Part shown: in pieces, positions 1-8,218 of the stretch
How positions within the stretch are numbered: position 1 is the stretch's first letter
How the letters are laid out: every line of letters begins with the position of its first letter
Assembly: GCF_040327995.1 (NCBI RefSeq)
Contig: NZ_JBEPIJ010000010.1
Coordinates: forward strand, 1 to 64,000
Length of the DNA stretch: 64,000 nt
Direction: 5' to 3'
DNA from: Solimonas thermocellulolyticum
GTDB lineage: Bacteria > Pseudomonadota > Gammaproteobacteria > Nevskiales > Nevskiaceae
Made by a program: the position numbers and the translations under genes
Notes under the pieces: model-generated
What the model was told of the DNA's origin: nothing
Databases searched by the model: none
The model's input: the letters and a program-made list of their open reading frames with translations, nothing else

Positions 1-146
1 TCATCGTCGCGATCCGGCGTGCGCTGGTAGCGCGCCACCGTCCGCGACAGCCCAGCAGCCGCGCAGGCTCGTCGCTCGCTCAGGCCGTGCTCGGTCTGCA
101 ACGTCGCCGCGATTTCACGCCTCGCGGCAGGGCTTACAGCTTTTTT
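1..146 (-). CDS. IS3-family transposase OrfB, N-terminal fragment (runs off the window)
   Basis: The minus-strand frame -1 to orfA continues from the A6G run with residues RKKAVSPAARREIAATLQ and then ERRACAAAGLSRTVARYQ. This matches the usual start of IS3/IS407-group OrfB, where a basic helix and a CRxxGLSR-type segment precede the DDE integrase core. There is no independent start, so expression is expected as an OrfAB fusion by -1 slippage. The catalytic core lies outside the window, so intactness cannot be judged. Confidence 0.65.
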
Positions 147-400
147 GCGATGACATCCTTGAGCGCGGTGTTCTCCAGCGCCAGGTCTGCATACATCTTC
201 TTGAGCCGGCTGTTCTCTTGCTCGAGATCCTTCAGCCGCCGCACGTCGGACGCATCCATGCCACCGTACTTCTGCTTCCAGACGTAGTACGTCTGTTCCG
301 AAATGCCCAGCTCGCGACATACATCGCGGACTTGTCGTCCGGCTTCGACTGCTTTGAGCGTCCGGACGATCTGGGTTTCAGTGAATTTGCTCCTGCGCAT
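134..400 (-). CDS. IS3-family transposase OrfA (helix-turn-helix protein)
   Basis: An 88-residue protein of the usual OrfA length. Residues 6-45 form the HTH seen in IS3 OrfA proteins (FTETQIVRTLKAVEAG, then CRELGISEQTYYVWKQKYGG). Residues 55-85 form a leucine-zipper-like helix (LEQENSRLKKMYADLALENTAL) used for OrfA/OrfAB multimerisation. OrfA binds the terminal repeats and regulates transposition. The last codons sit on the A6G slippery run, so a -1 shift joins it to OrfB. The gene looks complete. Confidence 0.88.
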   Translation of the reverse strand: MRRSKFTETQIVRTLKAVEAGRQVRDVCRELGISEQTYYVWKQKYGGMDASDVRRLKDLEQENSRLKKMYADLALENTALKDVIAKKL

Positions 401-464
401 TGAAAGCCTCCTGGGGCGTGTAGTTTGCCCGGAGACCTCCAGTTATCCTTGGACCGAGTTTAGG

Positions 465-758
465 GAGAGGCGACACTACGCCACGCTGAAGCTGCGCGGC
501 GAACACGTGATGATCCGCAAGGAGAAGGGTCGGCCTGCCGGGCGAGATCACATCAACGGCATCGAGGGCTTCTGGAGCTATGCCAAGAACTGGCTCTACA
601 TGTACCGTGGCGTGCCCCGGCAATACTTCCACCTGTACCTGGCCGAAGTTTGCTACCGGTTCAATCACCGGCACGAAAACCTGCAACCCTTGCTGCACAA
701 GCTTCTCAAGCAGATCTCAATCCAGGAGCTACGTCCAATTATGGTCCGGAAAGGTTAG
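465..758 (+). pseudogene. IS1595/ISXO2-type transposase, C-terminal fragment
   Basis: About 95 codons encode the C-terminal end of an ISXO2-like DDE transposase: GRDHINGIEGFWSYAKNWLY, the glutamate-containing helix of the catalytic domain, then YFHLYLAEVCYRFNHRHENL. The N-terminal part, with the zinc ribbon and the two catalytic aspartates, is absent. The frame stays open leftward to about 303, but that stretch is the IS3 leader and has no transposase similarity. Inference: the IS3 element inserted into, or deleted into, an older IS1595 copy. It should be non-functional. Confidence 0.75.
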
Positions 759-812
759 GAATTACCTTCCGGCGTGAGTCCGACAACGCCTGATCGCGCC
801 GTGCACCCGCGC

Positions 813-1604
813 TCAGCGCCCCTTGAAGTTGCCGGGCCTGCGCTCGCTCATCGCGCGCACGCCCTCGGCGAAGTCCTTGGTGTCCTTGAGCTTGAGCTGC
901 TCGGCATGCTCGCGTTCGATTGCCGCGCGCACGGCCTCGACCAGGCCGGCGCGCAGGGTGGCGCGCGTCGCCACGAGCGCCAGTGGCGCGTTGACGGCGA
1001 TCTCGGCGGCGAATGCCAACGCCGCCTCGGTCAGCCGCTCGGTCTCTACGACGCGGTCGACCAGCCCCCAGGCGACCACTTCGTCGGTGCGGTAGCGTTC
1101 GCCGCTGAGGAACATCTGCGATGCGCGCTGCGCGCCGATCAGTCGCGGCAGCGTGTACGTCAGGCCGAAGCCCGGATGAAAGCCGAGCCGCGTGAAGTTG
1201 GCCGAAAAGCGCGCCTGCGGCGCCGCCACGCGGAAATCCGCGGCCACGGCAAGACCGAGGCCCGCGCCGATCGCGGCGCCCTGCACCGCAGCGACGATCG
1301 GCTTGCGCGTCGCGTACAGGCGCAGCACCTGATCGTAGAACTCGCGCAGCGGATCGTCGGACTGCGCGCCGAAGCCGTTCGGCGAGACCAGATCGGCGCC
1401 GGCGCAGAATGCGCGGCCTTCGGCAGCGAGGACGACCGCTCGCACCTTCGGATCGGCATCGAGCGCCTCCAGCGCGTCGGCGATGCCGCGGATCAGCGCG
1501 ATCGTCGCAAAGTTGTGCGGCGGATTCCCGAACACGAGCTGCGCGACGTGATCGCGCGTCTGAACCCCGAACCGTTCGCTCACCGGCCTGTTCCCATGTC
1601 TCAT
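813..1604 (-). CDS. Enoyl-CoA hydratase/isomerase (crotonase) family protein with atypical active site
   Basis: A 263-residue crotonase-fold protein that would act on acyl-CoA thioesters in the cytosol. The two oxyanion-hole segments are clear: GRAFCAGADL (63-72) and QGAAIGAGLGLA (108-119). LPRLIG (152-157) follows the second. When aligned by eye to rat mitochondrial crotonase, the two catalytic glutamates (in GCELA and QPE) fall on Gly117 and Phe137. The protein therefore probably does not hydrate enoyl-CoA by the standard mechanism and may be an isomerase or another crotonase activity. The start gives MRHGNRPVS; a slightly later start is possible. It is divergent from the wax-ester synthase gene, with 104 bp between them. 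Confidence 0.82.
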   Translation of the reverse strand: MRHGNRPVSERFGVQTRDHVAQLVFGNPPHNFATIALIRGIADALEALDADPKVRAVVLAAEGRAFCAGADLVSPNGFGAQSDDPLREFYDQVLRLYATRKPIVAAVQGAAIGAGLGLAVAADFRVAAPQARFSANFTRLGFHPGFGLTYTLPRLIGAQRASQMFLSGERYRTDEVVAWGLVDRVVETERLTEAALAFAAEIAVNAPLALVATRATLRAGLVEAVRAAIEREHAEQLKLKDTKDFAEGVRAMSERRPGNFKGR

Positions 1605-1708
1605 CCGACACCGATGCTACTCCGGATGCGCAAGCGTCTGGCGCGCCGCCCGCGCGTCGCGTAAAAGTGGACCGGGCCGGCCAGGTTCTTAGAGGGGGGA
1701 CCACATTC

Positions 1709-3098
1709 ATGGCGCGACTATCGCTGATCGATGACGCCTTTCTGCGCCTGGAAAGCCGCAGGCAGCCGCTGCACATCTGCATGCTGATGCTGTTCGAGCT
1801 GCCGGCCGATGCGCCGACCGATTTCGTCGCGCGCATCGCCGAGCGGCTGCGCCGGTCGACGCGCACGGCGCCGCCGTACAACCAGCGCCTGGCTCGGCGC
1901 CGCGGCCTGCACTACTGGGTCGAGGACGACGACTTCGATCTGGCACACCACTTCGTCCATACGGCGCTGCCGCAGCCCGGCCGTATCCGCGAGCTGCTGG
2001 CGCTGATCTCGCGCGTCCACTCCGGGCATCTGGATCGCGCCTATCCGCTGTGGCGCATCTATCTGATCGAAGGCGTCGAAGGCGGCCGCATGGCGCTCTA
2101 CCTGAAGGTCCATCACGCCGTCGTCGACGGCGTCGCCGGCATGCGGCTGTTGATGCAGTCCATGTCCACCGATGCGGCCGAGTCCGCGAAGATGCCGGCG
2201 ATCTGGGAAATTCCGACGCACAAGTCGACGAAGCATCCGCTGCCGGTGCCGGCGCCGGCCACGGGCGGGCTGCTGGCGCTGCGCGAAGTCGCGCGAAGGT
2301 ATCCGCTCCACCTTGCCGGTGCTCCAGCGTGCGCGCGAGACCTTCGACGATCTGCGCCTGCGCGATCCCGATCTCGCCCTCGTCGGCCAGGCGCCGCCCT
2401 GCATGCTCAACAGCACGATCAGTGCCACCCGCCGCTTCGCCGCCCAGCAGTATTCGACGCCGCGTATGCGCGCCGTCGCCGGGGCCTGCGAGGCGACGCT
2501 CAACGATGTGGTGCTGGCGATGTGCGGCGGCGCGCTGCGCCGCTATCTGCAGGCGCTGGACGTCCTGCCGGAGAAGCCGCTGATCGCCGGGGTGCCGGTG
2601 TCGGTGCGCCGCGAGAACACTGGCCTGGGCAACGAGGTCGCCTTCACCATCACGCACCTGGCGACCCATCTCGACAGCCCGCTGCAACGCCTGCGCGCGA
2701 TCAAGCGCTGCATGGACAAGAACAAGCAACGCATCCGCGACCTCAGCCCCGCGCAGGTACAGAGCTATGCGGCGCTGATGCTGATGCCGGGCGCGATCGC
2801 GGCGCTGCTGAGCCGCTTCAAGGATCGCACACTGGGCAACGTCGTCGTCTCGCATGTGCCCGGTCCGCGCGAGGACATGTACTGGCAGGGTGCGCGCCTT
2901 TGTGGGCTCTACCCGGCCTCGCTGCTGCTCGATGGTCTTGCCCTCAACATCACCGTGATCAGCCGCCACGACTTCGTCGACTTCGGCCTGATCGCCTGCC
3001 GCAGGACCGTACCGCACGTGCAGCGCTTGCTCGAATATCTGGAGGACGAACTGGTCGCGCTCGAACAGGCCACCGGCGTCGTGGCGCCCGCGCGATAA
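1709..3098 (+). pseudogene. Wax ester synthase/diacylglycerol acyltransferase (WS/DGAT), frameshifted
   Basis: The coding potential of a full WS/DGAT acyltransferase (about 460 codons) is split between two frames. The first frame starts at ATG 1709 behind a strong Shine-Dalgarno (AGAGGGGGGA). It carries the catalytic HHAVVDG (codons 135-141) and stays on family to about 2285-2300. The second frame, offset by +1, picks up at about 2290 (LPVLQRARETFDDL) and runs to 3098 with the conserved C-terminal part (NEVAFTITHLATH, GNVVVSHVPGP). A 1-bp insertion or 2-bp deletion in 2282-2310 would explain the break. If real, storage-lipid synthesis from this copy is lost; if a sequencing error, the gene is intact. 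Confidence 0.85.
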
Positions 3099-3168
3099 CG
3101 AGCCGCGGCAGCCGCCGGCAGCGGCGAGAAAAAGGCTGCGACGCGCCGATCGCGTCGCTGACCGGGGA

Positions 3169-4440
3169 TCAGTAGCCGCGCGCGAACAGCGCGTGCGCGG
3201 CGCGTTCCAGGTCCTCGCGGAAGTCCGGATGAGCGATCGCGATCATGCGGCGTGCACGCTCGGCCAGGGTCTGACCCTTGAGCTCGGCGGCACCGAACTC
3301 GGTGACGATCACGTCGACCTCGGTGCGCGCCGTCGTCACCGGCCCCGACAGCGTCGGCACGATCTTGCTGATGCTGCCGCCCTTGGCCGTCGCCGACAGC
3401 GCGATGATCGAGCGCCCGCCGGGGCTGCGCGCGCCGGCCCGCACGAAATCGACCTGGCCGCCGGTGCCGCCCAGATAGGCGCTGCCGCTCTGCTCGGCAT
3501 TGACCTGGCCGGTGAGATCGACTTCGAGCGCCGAGTTGATCGTGACCAATTGATCGAGCTGCGCGAGCACCGCCGCATCGTGCGTGTATGAGGTGGCGCA
3601 CATGCGCATGGCCTTGTTGCGGTGCGCCCAGCGGTAGAGCCGGTTCGTGCCGATCAGCGCACCGTTGATGCACACCCCGGTGTCGATGCGCTTGCGCGCA
3701 TTGGTGACGACGCCGGCTTCGATCAAATCGACGAGCCCGTCGCCGAGCATGCCGGAGTGCACGCCCAGATCCTTGCGGTCGCCGAGCAGGCGCAGAATTG
3801 CATCGGGCACCGCGCCCACGCCGGTCTGGATCACGGCACCGTCCTCGATGTAGGCGGCACAGTGCTTGGCGATCGCCTGATCGGTGGCGCTGATCTTGGC
3901 CGCAGGGACCTCGACCAGCGGCCGCGACACCTCTAGCGCGACGTCGATCGCGTCCGCCGGCAGGCATTCGCCGAAGGTGAAAGGCACCTGGTCGTTGATC
4001 TCGGCGATGACCACACGCGCCTTCTTCACCGCCGCCTGAACGTAATCGCTGATCAAGCCGAAGCTGTGATTGCCTTTCTCGTCGGCCGGACTGAGCTGCA
4101 CGAAGGCGACGTCGCAGCCGATCAGGCCCTGCTCGATGTAAGGCCCCACCTGGCTGACGTGGCACGGAATCACGTCGAGCTTGCCCGCTGCGGTGAGGGT
4201 GCGCAGCGTGCCGATCGCACCCATGCTCGACAGGCGGATCTTGCTCGCCGCCTCCACCGTGAGCAGACCGGAAAAACTCGTCGCCGCGAACGCGGACAGC
4301 TCGCCGATGTCGTCGGCCTGTTCGATCAGCGTCTCGATCAGCGTGGTCGGCTCGCCGCAGGCCTGGCCCCAAACGATGCGATCGCCGCGACGCAGGTAGC
4401 GGCCGAGATCGAGCTCGGCCGCGTTGGTGATCACGCTCAC
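3169..4440 (-). CDS. Acetyl-CoA hydrolase/transferase family protein lacking the expected catalytic Glu
   Basis: A 423-residue member of the acetyl-CoA hydrolase / 4-hydroxybutyrate CoA-transferase family (class I CoA-transferases, two tandem domains). Visible features are VWGQACGEPTTLIETLI near the N-terminus, GAVIQTGVGAVPDAIL (201-216), and the C-terminal GGTGGQVDFVRGA-type segment. In active family members the CoA-carrying glutamate lies in an HSEM/HTEM-like motif; here the motif reads HSGMLGDG with Gly230. It starts with GTG at 4440, inside the GTGA overlap with the upstream citE-like gene, so the two are translationally coupled. It may be a degenerate or repurposed enzyme. Confidence 0.82.
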   Translation of the reverse strand: MSVITNAAELDLGRYLRRGDRIVWGQACGEPTTLIETLIEQADDIGELSAFAATSFSGLLTVEAASKIRLSSMGAIGTLRTLTAAGKLDVIPCHVSQVGPYIEQGLIGCDVAFVQLSPADEKGNHSFGLISDYVQAAVKKARVVIAEINDQVPFTFGECLPADAIDVALEVSRPLVEVPAAKISATDQAIAKHCAAYIEDGAVIQTGVGAVPDAILRLLGDRKDLGVHSGMLGDGLVDLIEAGVVTNARKRIDTGVCINGALIGTNRLYRWAHRNKAMRMCATSYTHDAAVLAQLDQLVTINSALEVDLTGQVNAEQSGSAYLGGTGGQVDFVRAGARSPGGRSIIALSATAKGGSISKIVPTLSGPVTTARTEVDVIVTEFGAAELKGQTLAERARRMIAIAHPDFREDLERAAHALFARGY

Positions 4441-5330
4441 GTCTTGCCCGCCAGCTTGAGCAACTGCTGCGCCCGCGCCAGATACGGCCGGTCGAGCATG
4501 CCGCCCTTGTAGCCGATGGCGCCAACGCCGGGGTTCGCCGCGAACAACTCGACGATCTCCTGCGCCTGCGCGATCTCCTCGGCAGTCGGCAGGAAGGCCT
4601 CGTTGATGATGTCGACCTGCGCCGGGTGGATCGCCAGCATGCCGCGAAACCCGGCGCGCCGGCATTGGGTCGCGCGCTTGCGCAGACCGTCGAGGTCCTT
4701 GTAGTCGCCATGGATGGTGTCGATGGCGGGCACGCGCGCGGCGGCGGCGCCGACCAGACACAAGCTGCGCGCCAACTCGTAGGTGAAGCCGTAGCTGCCA
4801 TCGGGGTTCTTGTTCTCGCTGGCGCCGAGTTCGTCGGCGAGATCCTCCGCACCCCAGGTCATCGCGACGAGCCGCGGCGCACCGACGTAGGAGCCCGTGT
4901 TGAGCATGCCCTCGGCGGTCTCCGTCACCAGCGGAAACACTTTGGTCGATCCGGGTTCGATCCCGTTCGCGACTTCCAGCGCGCACAGGTAGTGATCCAG
5001 CACCACGAGGTCGTGGCCGCCGCGCGTCTTCGGCACCATGATGCCGCCCGGCCTGCCCGGCATCACCGCGGCGAGATCGGCCAGCGCATGCGGCCCCTGC
5101 AGCGGATTGATGCGCACCCAAAGGCGCGCGCGCTGCGCAGGCTGCGCTTTTTGCAGCATCGCGCGGACCAACTCGCGCGCCCTGGCTTTCTCGCCTTCGG
5201 CGACCGCGTCCTCCAGGTCGAACAGCGCGATGTCCGCCGCACTGGCGGCGGCCTTTTCCATCTTCTTCTCGCTGTCGCCCGGCGCGAACAGCCAGGAACG
5301 GGCACTGAACGGCTCTTGTGCGTGGCTCAT
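4437..5330 (-). CDS. HpcH/HpaI aldolase/citrate lyase family protein (CitE-like)
   Basis: A 297-residue TIM-barrel lyase of the CitE/malyl-CoA lyase type. Diagnostic segments are RSWLFAPGD near the start, DLEDAV, WVRINPL, MVPKTRG, PLVTETAEGMLN, MTWGAEDLADELGA and MLAIHPAQVDIINEAF. They cover the Mg2+ and acyl-CoA binding elements of the family, and the protein probably cleaves or forms a 3-hydroxyacyl-CoA-type bond. I chose ATG 5330; a TTG at 5342 would overlap the stop of the acyl-CoA dehydrogenase gene. It is the middle gene of the operon dehydrogenase, lyase, CoA-transferase-like protein, which suggests degradation of a branched or dicarboxylic acyl-CoA. Confidence 0.86.
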   Translation of the reverse strand: MSHAQEPFSARSWLFAPGDSEKKMEKAAASAADIALFDLEDAVAEGEKARARELVRAMLQKAQPAQRARLWVRINPLQGPHALADLAAVMPGRPGGIMVPKTRGGHDLVVLDHYLCALEVANGIEPGSTKVFPLVTETAEGMLNTGSYVGAPRLVAMTWGAEDLADELGASENKNPDGSYGFTYELARSLCLVGAAAARVPAIDTIHGDYKDLDGLRKRATQCRRAGFRGMLAIHPAQVDIINEAFLPTAEEIAQAQEIVELFAANPGVGAIGYKGGMLDRPYLARAQQLLKLAGKT

Positions 5331-5338
5331 ATCGGCAC

Positions 5339-6505
5339 TCAATAGGATTTCGGCAATTCCAACACTTTTTCGGCGAGGAAGTTGAGGATCATGTGCGGGC
5401 TGACCGGTGCCGTGCGCGGAATCAGCACCTCGCGCAACAGGCGCTCGACGTGGTACTCCTGCGCGTAGCCCATGCCGCCGAGCGTCAGCATCGCCGTATG
5501 GCAGGCCTCGAAGGCGAACTCGGCGGCGAGATACTTGCCGGCATTGGCTTCGACGCCGCAGTCCTCATTCTTGTCGAACTTGGTCGCCGCCTTCATCACC
5601 ATCAGGTTCGCGGCTTCGAGCTGCGCCCAGCACTTGGCGAGCGGATGCGCGATGCCCTGGTTCTGGCCGATCGGCCGGCCGAAGACGACGCGCTCGCGCG
5701 CATAGCGCGCCGCCCGCTGGATCGCCGCACGCCCGATGCCCACCGCTTCGGCGCCGAGTAGCACGCGCTCTGGATTCAACCCGTGCAGGATGATCTTGAA
5801 GCCCTGCCCTTCTTCGCCGATGCGGTGCTCGTCCGGAATGAACAGGTCGGTGATGAACAGCATGTTCGAGTCGACCGCGTGGCGACCCATCTTGTGGATC
5901 AACCGCACCTCGATCTTGCTGCGGTCGAGGTCGGTATAGAACAGCGTGAGACCGTCGGTCTTGCGCTTGACCTGATCCAGCGGCGTGGTGCGCGCCAGCA
6001 GTAGCATCTTGTTGGCGACCTGCGCGGTGGAGATCCAGATCTTCTCGCCGTTGACCCGGTAACCGCCCGGCACCTTCTCCGCACGCGTCTTCAGCTCGGT
6101 GGTGTTGAGCCCGGCGTTGGGCTCGGTCACGGCGAAACACACGCGGTCCTTGCCGGAGACCACGTTCGGAATGAATTGGCGCTTTTGTTCCTCGGTGCCG
6201 AACAGCACCACGGGCTGCATGCCGAACACCGGCAGATGGATGCTCGATGCCCCGGTCATGCCGGCGCCCGACTCCGCGACCGCCTGCATCATCACCGCCG
6301 CCTCGGTGATGCCCAGGCCCGATCCGCCGAACTCGCTGGGCATGGCGATGCCGATCCAGCCGGCATCCGCCATCGAGTCGAAGAAGTCCTGCGGAAAGCT
6401 GGCTTGCCGATCACGCTCCAGCCAGTACTCGGCGGAGAACTGCGCGCAGTGCCTGAGCACAGCGTCGCGGATGCGCTGCTGGTCGTCGGTCAGGCTGAAA
6501 TCCAT
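5339..6505 (-). CDS. Acyl-CoA dehydrogenase
   Basis: A 388-residue FAD-dependent acyl-CoA dehydrogenase of full family length. Visible are CFAVTEPNAGLNTTEL (the FAD/substrate loop), GYRVNGEKIWIS, RHAVDSNMLF, RERVVFGRPIGQNQGIAHPLA and LGGMGYAQEYHVERLLRE. The MCAD-type C-terminal glutamate motif is absent (the region reads RTAPVSPHMI). Glu246 in LNPERVLL lies where isovaleryl-CoA and long-chain dehydrogenases carry their base, and is the likely catalytic residue. It leads the three-gene operon with the CitE-like and CoA-transferase-like genes. The 118 bp between it and the divergent CaiB gene is AT-rich and must hold both promoters. Confidence 0.92.
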   Translation of the reverse strand: MDFSLTDDQQRIRDAVLRHCAQFSAEYWLERDRQASFPQDFFDSMADAGWIGIAMPSEFGGSGLGITEAAVMMQAVAESGAGMTGASSIHLPVFGMQPVVLFGTEEQKRQFIPNVVSGKDRVCFAVTEPNAGLNTTELKTRAEKVPGGYRVNGEKIWISTAQVANKMLLLARTTPLDQVKRKTDGLTLFYTDLDRSKIEVRLIHKMGRHAVDSNMLFITDLFIPDEHRIGEEGQGFKIILHGLNPERVLLGAEAVGIGRAAIQRAARYARERVVFGRPIGQNQGIAHPLAKCWAQLEAANLMVMKAATKFDKNEDCGVEANAGKYLAAEFAFEACHTAMLTLGGMGYAQEYHVERLLREVLIPRTAPVSPHMILNFLAEKVLELPKSY

Positions 6506-6623
6506 GGGCGGGCACCATTGTCGATGAAAGCCGATTGTTCTGATATTAGCTCATTGTGCTGGAATCCGTACGATTTCCGTGAAACAATCGAGCCCATCGA
6601 GACCAACTGGCAGGAGCAGCGGC

Positions 6624-7802
6624 ATGGGCAGCCCGACGAAGCGCAACGGACCTCTGGCCGGCGTGCGCGTGATCGACCTGACGACGATGGTCATGGGGCC
6701 ATACTGCACGCAGATCATTGCCGACATGGGCGCCGACGTGATCAAGATCGAACCGCCCGACGGCGATGGCACACGCTACATCTCGATCGGACCATCACCG
6801 ACCATGGGCGGCGTGTTCGCCAACGTCAATCGCGGCAAGCGCAGCGTTGTGCTCGACCTACAGACCGATACCGGCCGCGAGGCGCTGCGCAGGCTGATCG
6901 AAGGCGCCGACGTGTTCATCCACACGATGCGCGCCAAGGCCATCGCCAAGCTCGGCTTTGCCTATGCCGACGTCGCCGCGATCAAGCCCGACATCGTCTA
7001 CACCAATGCCTATGGCTACAGCCGCCGCGGCCCGGATCGCGACCTGCCCGCCTATGACGACACCATCCAGGCCGAGTGCGGCCTCACCGCCGTGCAGCAG
7101 ATGCTGACCGGTGAGGCCAGCTACGTCGGCTCGATCATCGCCGACAAGGTCGCCGGACTGACCGCGCTGTATGCCACCGTCATGGCGCTGTTCCATCGAG
7201 AGCGCACCGGCGAAGGCCAGGAGGTGGAGGTCGGCATGTTCGAGACCATGGCCTCGTTCATGCTCGTCGAGCACGCCAACGGCGCGATGTTCAGCCCGCC
7301 ACTGTCCAAGGCGCACTACCCGCGCGCAGTCGCGCGCAACCGCAGGCCGTATCGCACCAAGGACGGCCACATCTCGGCGTTGATCTACAACGACAAGATG
7401 TGGGCCAAGTTCGTCGACGCGGTCAAGCCATCCTGGGCCGGTCCGGAACTGGCGACGCTCCAGCAGCGCGCCAGGCAAATCGACCGCGTGTATGGCCTGC
7501 TGGCCGAGACCTTCCTCGAACGCACCACCGCCGAATGGCTGGAGCTGCTGCGGTCGCTCGGCATCCCCGCCGCGCCGCTGCGCACGCCGGATGAGTTGTT
7601 CGACAACGCCCATCTGAACGCGGTCGGCTTCTTCGAAACCGTGGATTCGGAGTACGGCCCGGTACGCTTCCCCGGCGTGCCGACCTGGTTCTCGCGCACG
7701 CCCGGCCGCGTCGCCGGCCCGGCGCCGGAACTCGGCATACACACGCGGCAGATACTCGATGAGGCGGGCATGGGCATGGGCGCAGCCGCTGCCGCACGCT
7801 GA
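6624..7802 (+). CDS. CaiB/BaiF (family III) CoA-transferase
   Basis: A 392-residue family III CoA-transferase, moving CoA between acyl donors and a carboxylic acid. ATG 6624 is preferred because AGGAG lies 7 bp upstream; a GTG at 6579 is in frame but has no such site. Seen: GPLAGVRVIDLTTMVMGP, ADMGADVIKIEPP, NRGKRSVVLDL, and AYDDTIQAECG, where Asp145 matches the CoA-bearing aspartate of formyl-CoA transferase. The His of alpha-methylacyl-CoA racemases is replaced by Tyr, so transferase is the better call. It is divergent from the acyl-CoA dehydrogenase operon; substrate unknown. Confidence 0.88.
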   Translation: MGSPTKRNGPLAGVRVIDLTTMVMGPYCTQIIADMGADVIKIEPPDGDGTRYISIGPSPTMGGVFANVNRGKRSVVLDLQTDTGREALRRLIEGADVFIHTMRAKAIAKLGFAYADVAAIKPDIVYTNAYGYSRRGPDRDLPAYDDTIQAECGLTAVQQMLTGEASYVGSIIADKVAGLTALYATVMALFHRERTGEGQEVEVGMFETMASFMLVEHANGAMFSPPLSKAHYPRAVARNRRPYRTKDGHISALIYNDKMWAKFVDAVKPSWAGPELATLQQRARQIDRVYGLLAETFLERTTAEWLELLRSLGIPAAPLRTPDELFDNAHLNAVGFFETVDSEYGPVRFPGVPTWFSRTPGRVAGPAPELGIHTRQILDEAGMGMGAAAAAR

Positions 7803-7811
7803 TCGCGAGGA

Positions 7812-8189
7812 TCAGGCCGTCGCGGCGCTCTTGCGCAGCAGAGCGATGGCAATCGCGGTGTATACGAGTTCGAAGCCCAGACCACCGATCGTGTAGGACG
7901 AAAAGTCGCCGGCGAGCAACGCGCCGATCAACCGCGCGGCGAACAGGCCGCCGGTGACGAAGGCAAGCGCCAGCACCGCCGAACGTTGCCACGCAGGTCG
8001 GAACAGCGCCGCTGCCGCGAACAGGCCCAGCGCCGTCTGCACGCCGCCGTACATCGCGCGCAGCTCGATTGTGCCGGTCGGCGTCGTCGAGGTCACACCG
8101 GCGAGTTCGGCGAGCATCGTCGGGTCGATCAGGCAGTAAAGGCCATAGCCGGCCCAGGCCAGCGCCGAAATCAGTAGAAAGATTCGCAT
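7812..8189 (-). CDS. Small four-helix membrane protein, DUF4345-like
   Basis: A 125-residue protein that is almost entirely hydrophobic, with four predicted membrane helices near residues 2-22, 46-65, 69-92 and 100-118. The segment ELRAMYGGVQTALGLF between helices 1 and 2 resembles the DUF4345 family signature. Function is unknown. It lies between the CaiB gene (convergent, 9 bp) and the IclR regulator on the same strand (29 bp upstream), so it may be co-transcribed with the regulator. Confidence 0.7.
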   Translation of the reverse strand: MRIFLLISALAWAGYGLYCLIDPTMLAELAGVTSTTPTGTIELRAMYGGVQTALGLFAAAALFRPAWQRSAVLALAFVTGGLFAARLIGALLAGDFSSYTIGGLGFELVYTAIAIALLRKSAATA

Positions 8190-8218
8190 CGCATTCCCCC
8201 GTTGCTTGAGACGGTATG

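Larger units (their letters stand above)
1..455 (-). mobile_element. IS3-family insertion sequence, incomplete at the left window edge
   Basis: An IS3-type element read on the minus strand. It consists of orfA (134-400), the start of orfB in the -1 frame, and a leader of about 50 bp upstream of orfA. A run of six A followed by G on the minus strand (A run at 141-146) at the orfA/orfB junction is a typical slippery site for programmed -1 frameshifting. The orfA end of the element lies somewhere in 440-465, because recognisable IS1595-type transposase coding begins right after it. I could not place the terminal inverted repeat or a target duplication, and the orfB end is outside the window. Confidence 0.7.

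Noticed and set aside
2909..4852. Long minus-strand open frame of 647 codons
   Set aside because: Arg/Ser-rich composition without any recognisable motif; it is a shadow of the CoA-transferase-like and CitE-like genes, whose frames carry clear family motifs.
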